In this document: one piece after another, positions 63,301 through 64,000 of the stretch
Position numbering within the stretch: the stretch's first letter is position 1
How the letters are laid out: every line of letters begins with the position of its first letter
Origin: Kibdelosporangium sp040675465
GTDB taxonomy: Bacteria > Actinomycetota > Actinomycetes > Mycobacteriales > Pseudonocardiaceae
Assembly (NCBI RefSeq): GCF_040675465.1
Contig: NZ_JBFAPA010000009.1
Location: 1-64,000 of the forward strand
Reading direction: 5' to 3'
DNA length: 64,000 nucleotides
Notes under the pieces: model-generated
What the model was told of the DNA's origin: nothing
Databases searched by the model: none
What the model saw: the letters and a program-made list of their open reading frames with translations, nothing else
Program-made: the position numbers and the translations under genes

Positions 63301-64000
63301 CACTCGAGTTCTGCGTTATTTGCGCAAGCCGATCGGTTGTCTCGATCGACTCCGCGAAATACCTAGATGGACAACGAGTCTCTGGAATTACTTCTAGCCT
63401 GGATCCAGTATCACGTACAACTGGTACGCCGCATCAGCTTAGGGCGAGCAAGGGAATCGCGATATACGGCACATACGTACTCGGCATGGGATTCACGATG
63501 AAACCCAGCCAGGCGCAGGATATGATCCAGCGCGATAGCCGCAACAGGGAGGTGTTGTTTCCATATCTCAACGGAGAGGACGCCAATTCCTCGCCGCGCT
63601 GTAGCGCCAGTAGATGGATAATAAACTTCCACGATTGGCCAATGTGTCGCGCACAGGAATATTCTGACTGCTTCGACCATGTTGTTCGATTTGTAAAGCC
63701 GGAGCGCAGCCAGAACAATAATGAACAAGTTCGCAGGAATTGGTGGCAATACAAGCGTCCAACGGTCGACCTATATCGATCCATTGCCGGGCTTACTCGG
63801 GTTATTGTACTCACATTGATAAGCAAGACTATGATGCCGGTAATGGTGTCGACTGGCCAGGTTTTCGCCCACAAGCTTGCAGTATTTGCGACCGATGACA
63901 CGGCCATGCTGGCATTGCTGTCAAGCGCCCCTCATTACTGGTGGACTGTTCGTCGCAGTTCAACGATGAAGACGGACATCAACTACTCACCGTCGGATGT
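60363..64000 (+). CDS. drmMI: DISARM-like (DrmMI) adenine-specific methylase, copy 2, cut by the window end
   Basis: At least 1,212 aa, open to the last base. It starts MNSQSIGRGRRRSHAPDSAE and follows copy 1 domain by domain: AEQHRDWLNLIEVSGPF, ALFAEERGLLPADNELYTNS, TGTHYTPRDLAEEVV. Motif IV is intact (DAVIGNPPFLGGSKI). Motif I reads VADIAMGSAAFLVAA, with Ala where copy 1 has Gly (GSGAF). From about 62,980 the coding sequence becomes much richer in A+T and rare codons. The ATG overlaps the drmD stop, so the two are one operon. This is the canonical drmD-drmMI order; drmA, drmB and drmC would be expected beyond the window. Confidence 0.87.
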   Translation, partial: MNSQSIGRGRRRSHAPDSAEQHRDWLNLIEVSGPFLSMPVLRNAWPALDALENKPALRSAHANWLADPVSGQRLWVEYVLGDLLGWTSGPEPALVWNDISDLDALSMDVAEHDARVVPDFALVRPGEDAKPGTTELLGLLCPPGSSPTARISGESWAATPADRLARLCRHHEVELGLATDGRWWTMVWAPRSKVTTTATFDAVSWPEKAEEYVVRAFLSLLRRERFFGVPDNEKLVNLLKDSEDSQEEITEALGVQVRQAVELLVAAIGRADTTLQARGEPGLSYEDAHDVYRGAVSVMMRIVFALFAEERGLLPADNELYTNSYSAGRLCALLEQQVREGSEDDLEHSSQYWNRLLALFDAVYCGVEHPRLTMHPHDGSLFDPMRFPWLPSTIDDRTVLHMLRAVQYVEIGSGKSKERRKLSFRELDVEQIGYVYEGLLSYDGFRADEVVVGLIGKAGEEKEVNLRELEGFTARCADVPTLAKAIAEAYKDHKIGSAKGLERALKPLAGNDKEEARRKLLAACGGDATLTDRLLSFYGVIRQDLRELPVVIMPGQLYVTDSPLRKNTGTHYTPRDLAEEVVEGALEPVVYEPGPLQTADKSQWKLKSSKDILSLKVADIAMGSAAFLVAASRYLGGKLIEAWTEEGDPRASEYTSAEPPGDTDVDPVVIEARRQIIEHCLYGADINEMAVEMAKLSLWLVSMDPNRPFTFLDDRLVTGDSLLGITSLDQLAYLHLDPKKGREIHEATLFDETDKIRALLSEVANLRRGLADIDGSTLDGLARKRKLLDRSGHMTARARVFADLVVGAALAHASRGERGLRDGSILAADYAKRLSIVEAEVHEKVREWLDSDLPVGAFRRETLHWPLVFPEVFEQGGFDAVIGNPPFLGGSKISGSSGSSYREYLMQAIARGVKGNADLIAYFAIRVHNLISSHGQSGIIATNTLAQGDTRMVALDQLVSAGITIRLAIKSKPWPSRSATLEFCVICASRSVVSIDSAKYLDGQRVSGITSSLDPVSRTTGTPHQLRASKGIAIYGTYVLGMGFTMKPSQAQDMIQRDSRNREVLFPYLNGEDANSSPRCSASRWIINFHDWPMCRAQEYSDCFDHVVRFVKPERSQNNNEQVRRNWWQYKRPTVDLYRSIAGLTRVIVLTLISKTMMPVMVSTGQVFAHKLAVFATDDTAMLALLSSAPHYWWTVRRSSTMKTDINYSPSD

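Overview
The window is chromosomal DNA of a high-G+C actinomycete, most likely a member of the Pseudonocardiaceae. The basis is the G+C-rich third codon positions, frequent GTG/TTG starts, XRE-TPR regulators, a DasR-type operator, an actinobacterial SOS box at uvrA, and the uvrA / mycothiol-dependent isomerase / metallo-beta-lactamase neighbourhood. The family assignment is inference. Nothing here points to a plasmid.

Left part (1-22,450), metabolism and cell wall. A BBE-type flavin oxidase faces an IclR regulator. A YheO/DauR-type regulator is translationally coupled to an aminotransferase behind a striking double-dyad operator. A peptidoglycan block (5,912-9,033) carries a membrane-spanning HTH protein with a lysozyme-like outer domain, an M15 carboxypeptidase and a GH25 lysozyme. 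A divergent pair of operons (9,202-17,597) encodes RidA, IclR and a 2-keto-3-deoxygluconate kinase on one strand, and a D-serine-dehydratase-like enzyme, N-acyl-D-amino-acid deacylase, KDPG aldolase, GntP permease and Tat-exported lactonase on the other. Together these spell out a plausible route from N-acetyl-glucosaminate (oxidised chitin monomer) through glucosaminate, KDG and KDPG to pyruvate. A dre-like DasR site then precedes a DasABC-like sugar ABC transporter and a GH20 hexosaminidase. The whole 9-22 kb stretch reads as chitin-sugar catabolism.

Middle (22,450-38,400), housekeeping and regulation. It holds an EF-hand protein, a DctBR-like two-component system with a DctA transporter, an ECF sigma/anti-sigma operon with a secreted-repeat lipoprotein, uvrA with an SOS box, a hemerythrin gene remnant flanked by direct repeats, a mycothiol-dependent isomerase, an acyltransferase and an MBL-fold hydrolase.

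Right part (38,400-64,000), accessory. A run of four-base-overlapping small genes (HTH, DUF2637/SpdB-like) looks like a remnant of an integrative element. A PD-(D/E)XK-like protein follows. Then comes a class I lanthipeptide cluster of the FxLD type: a 55-aa precursor gene at 46,754-46,921 (minus strand), LanB, LanC, a standalone elimination domain and a PIMT-type methyltransferase. After an XRE-TPR protein and a 2H phosphoesterase, a defence island begins: a PIN-like protein, then a DISARM-like set of DrmMI-like methylase, DrmD-like SNF2 helicase and a second DrmMI-like methylase that runs off the end of the window. The two methylases carry lesions in different catalytic motifs, and the second changes base composition abruptly where its target-recognition part begins.
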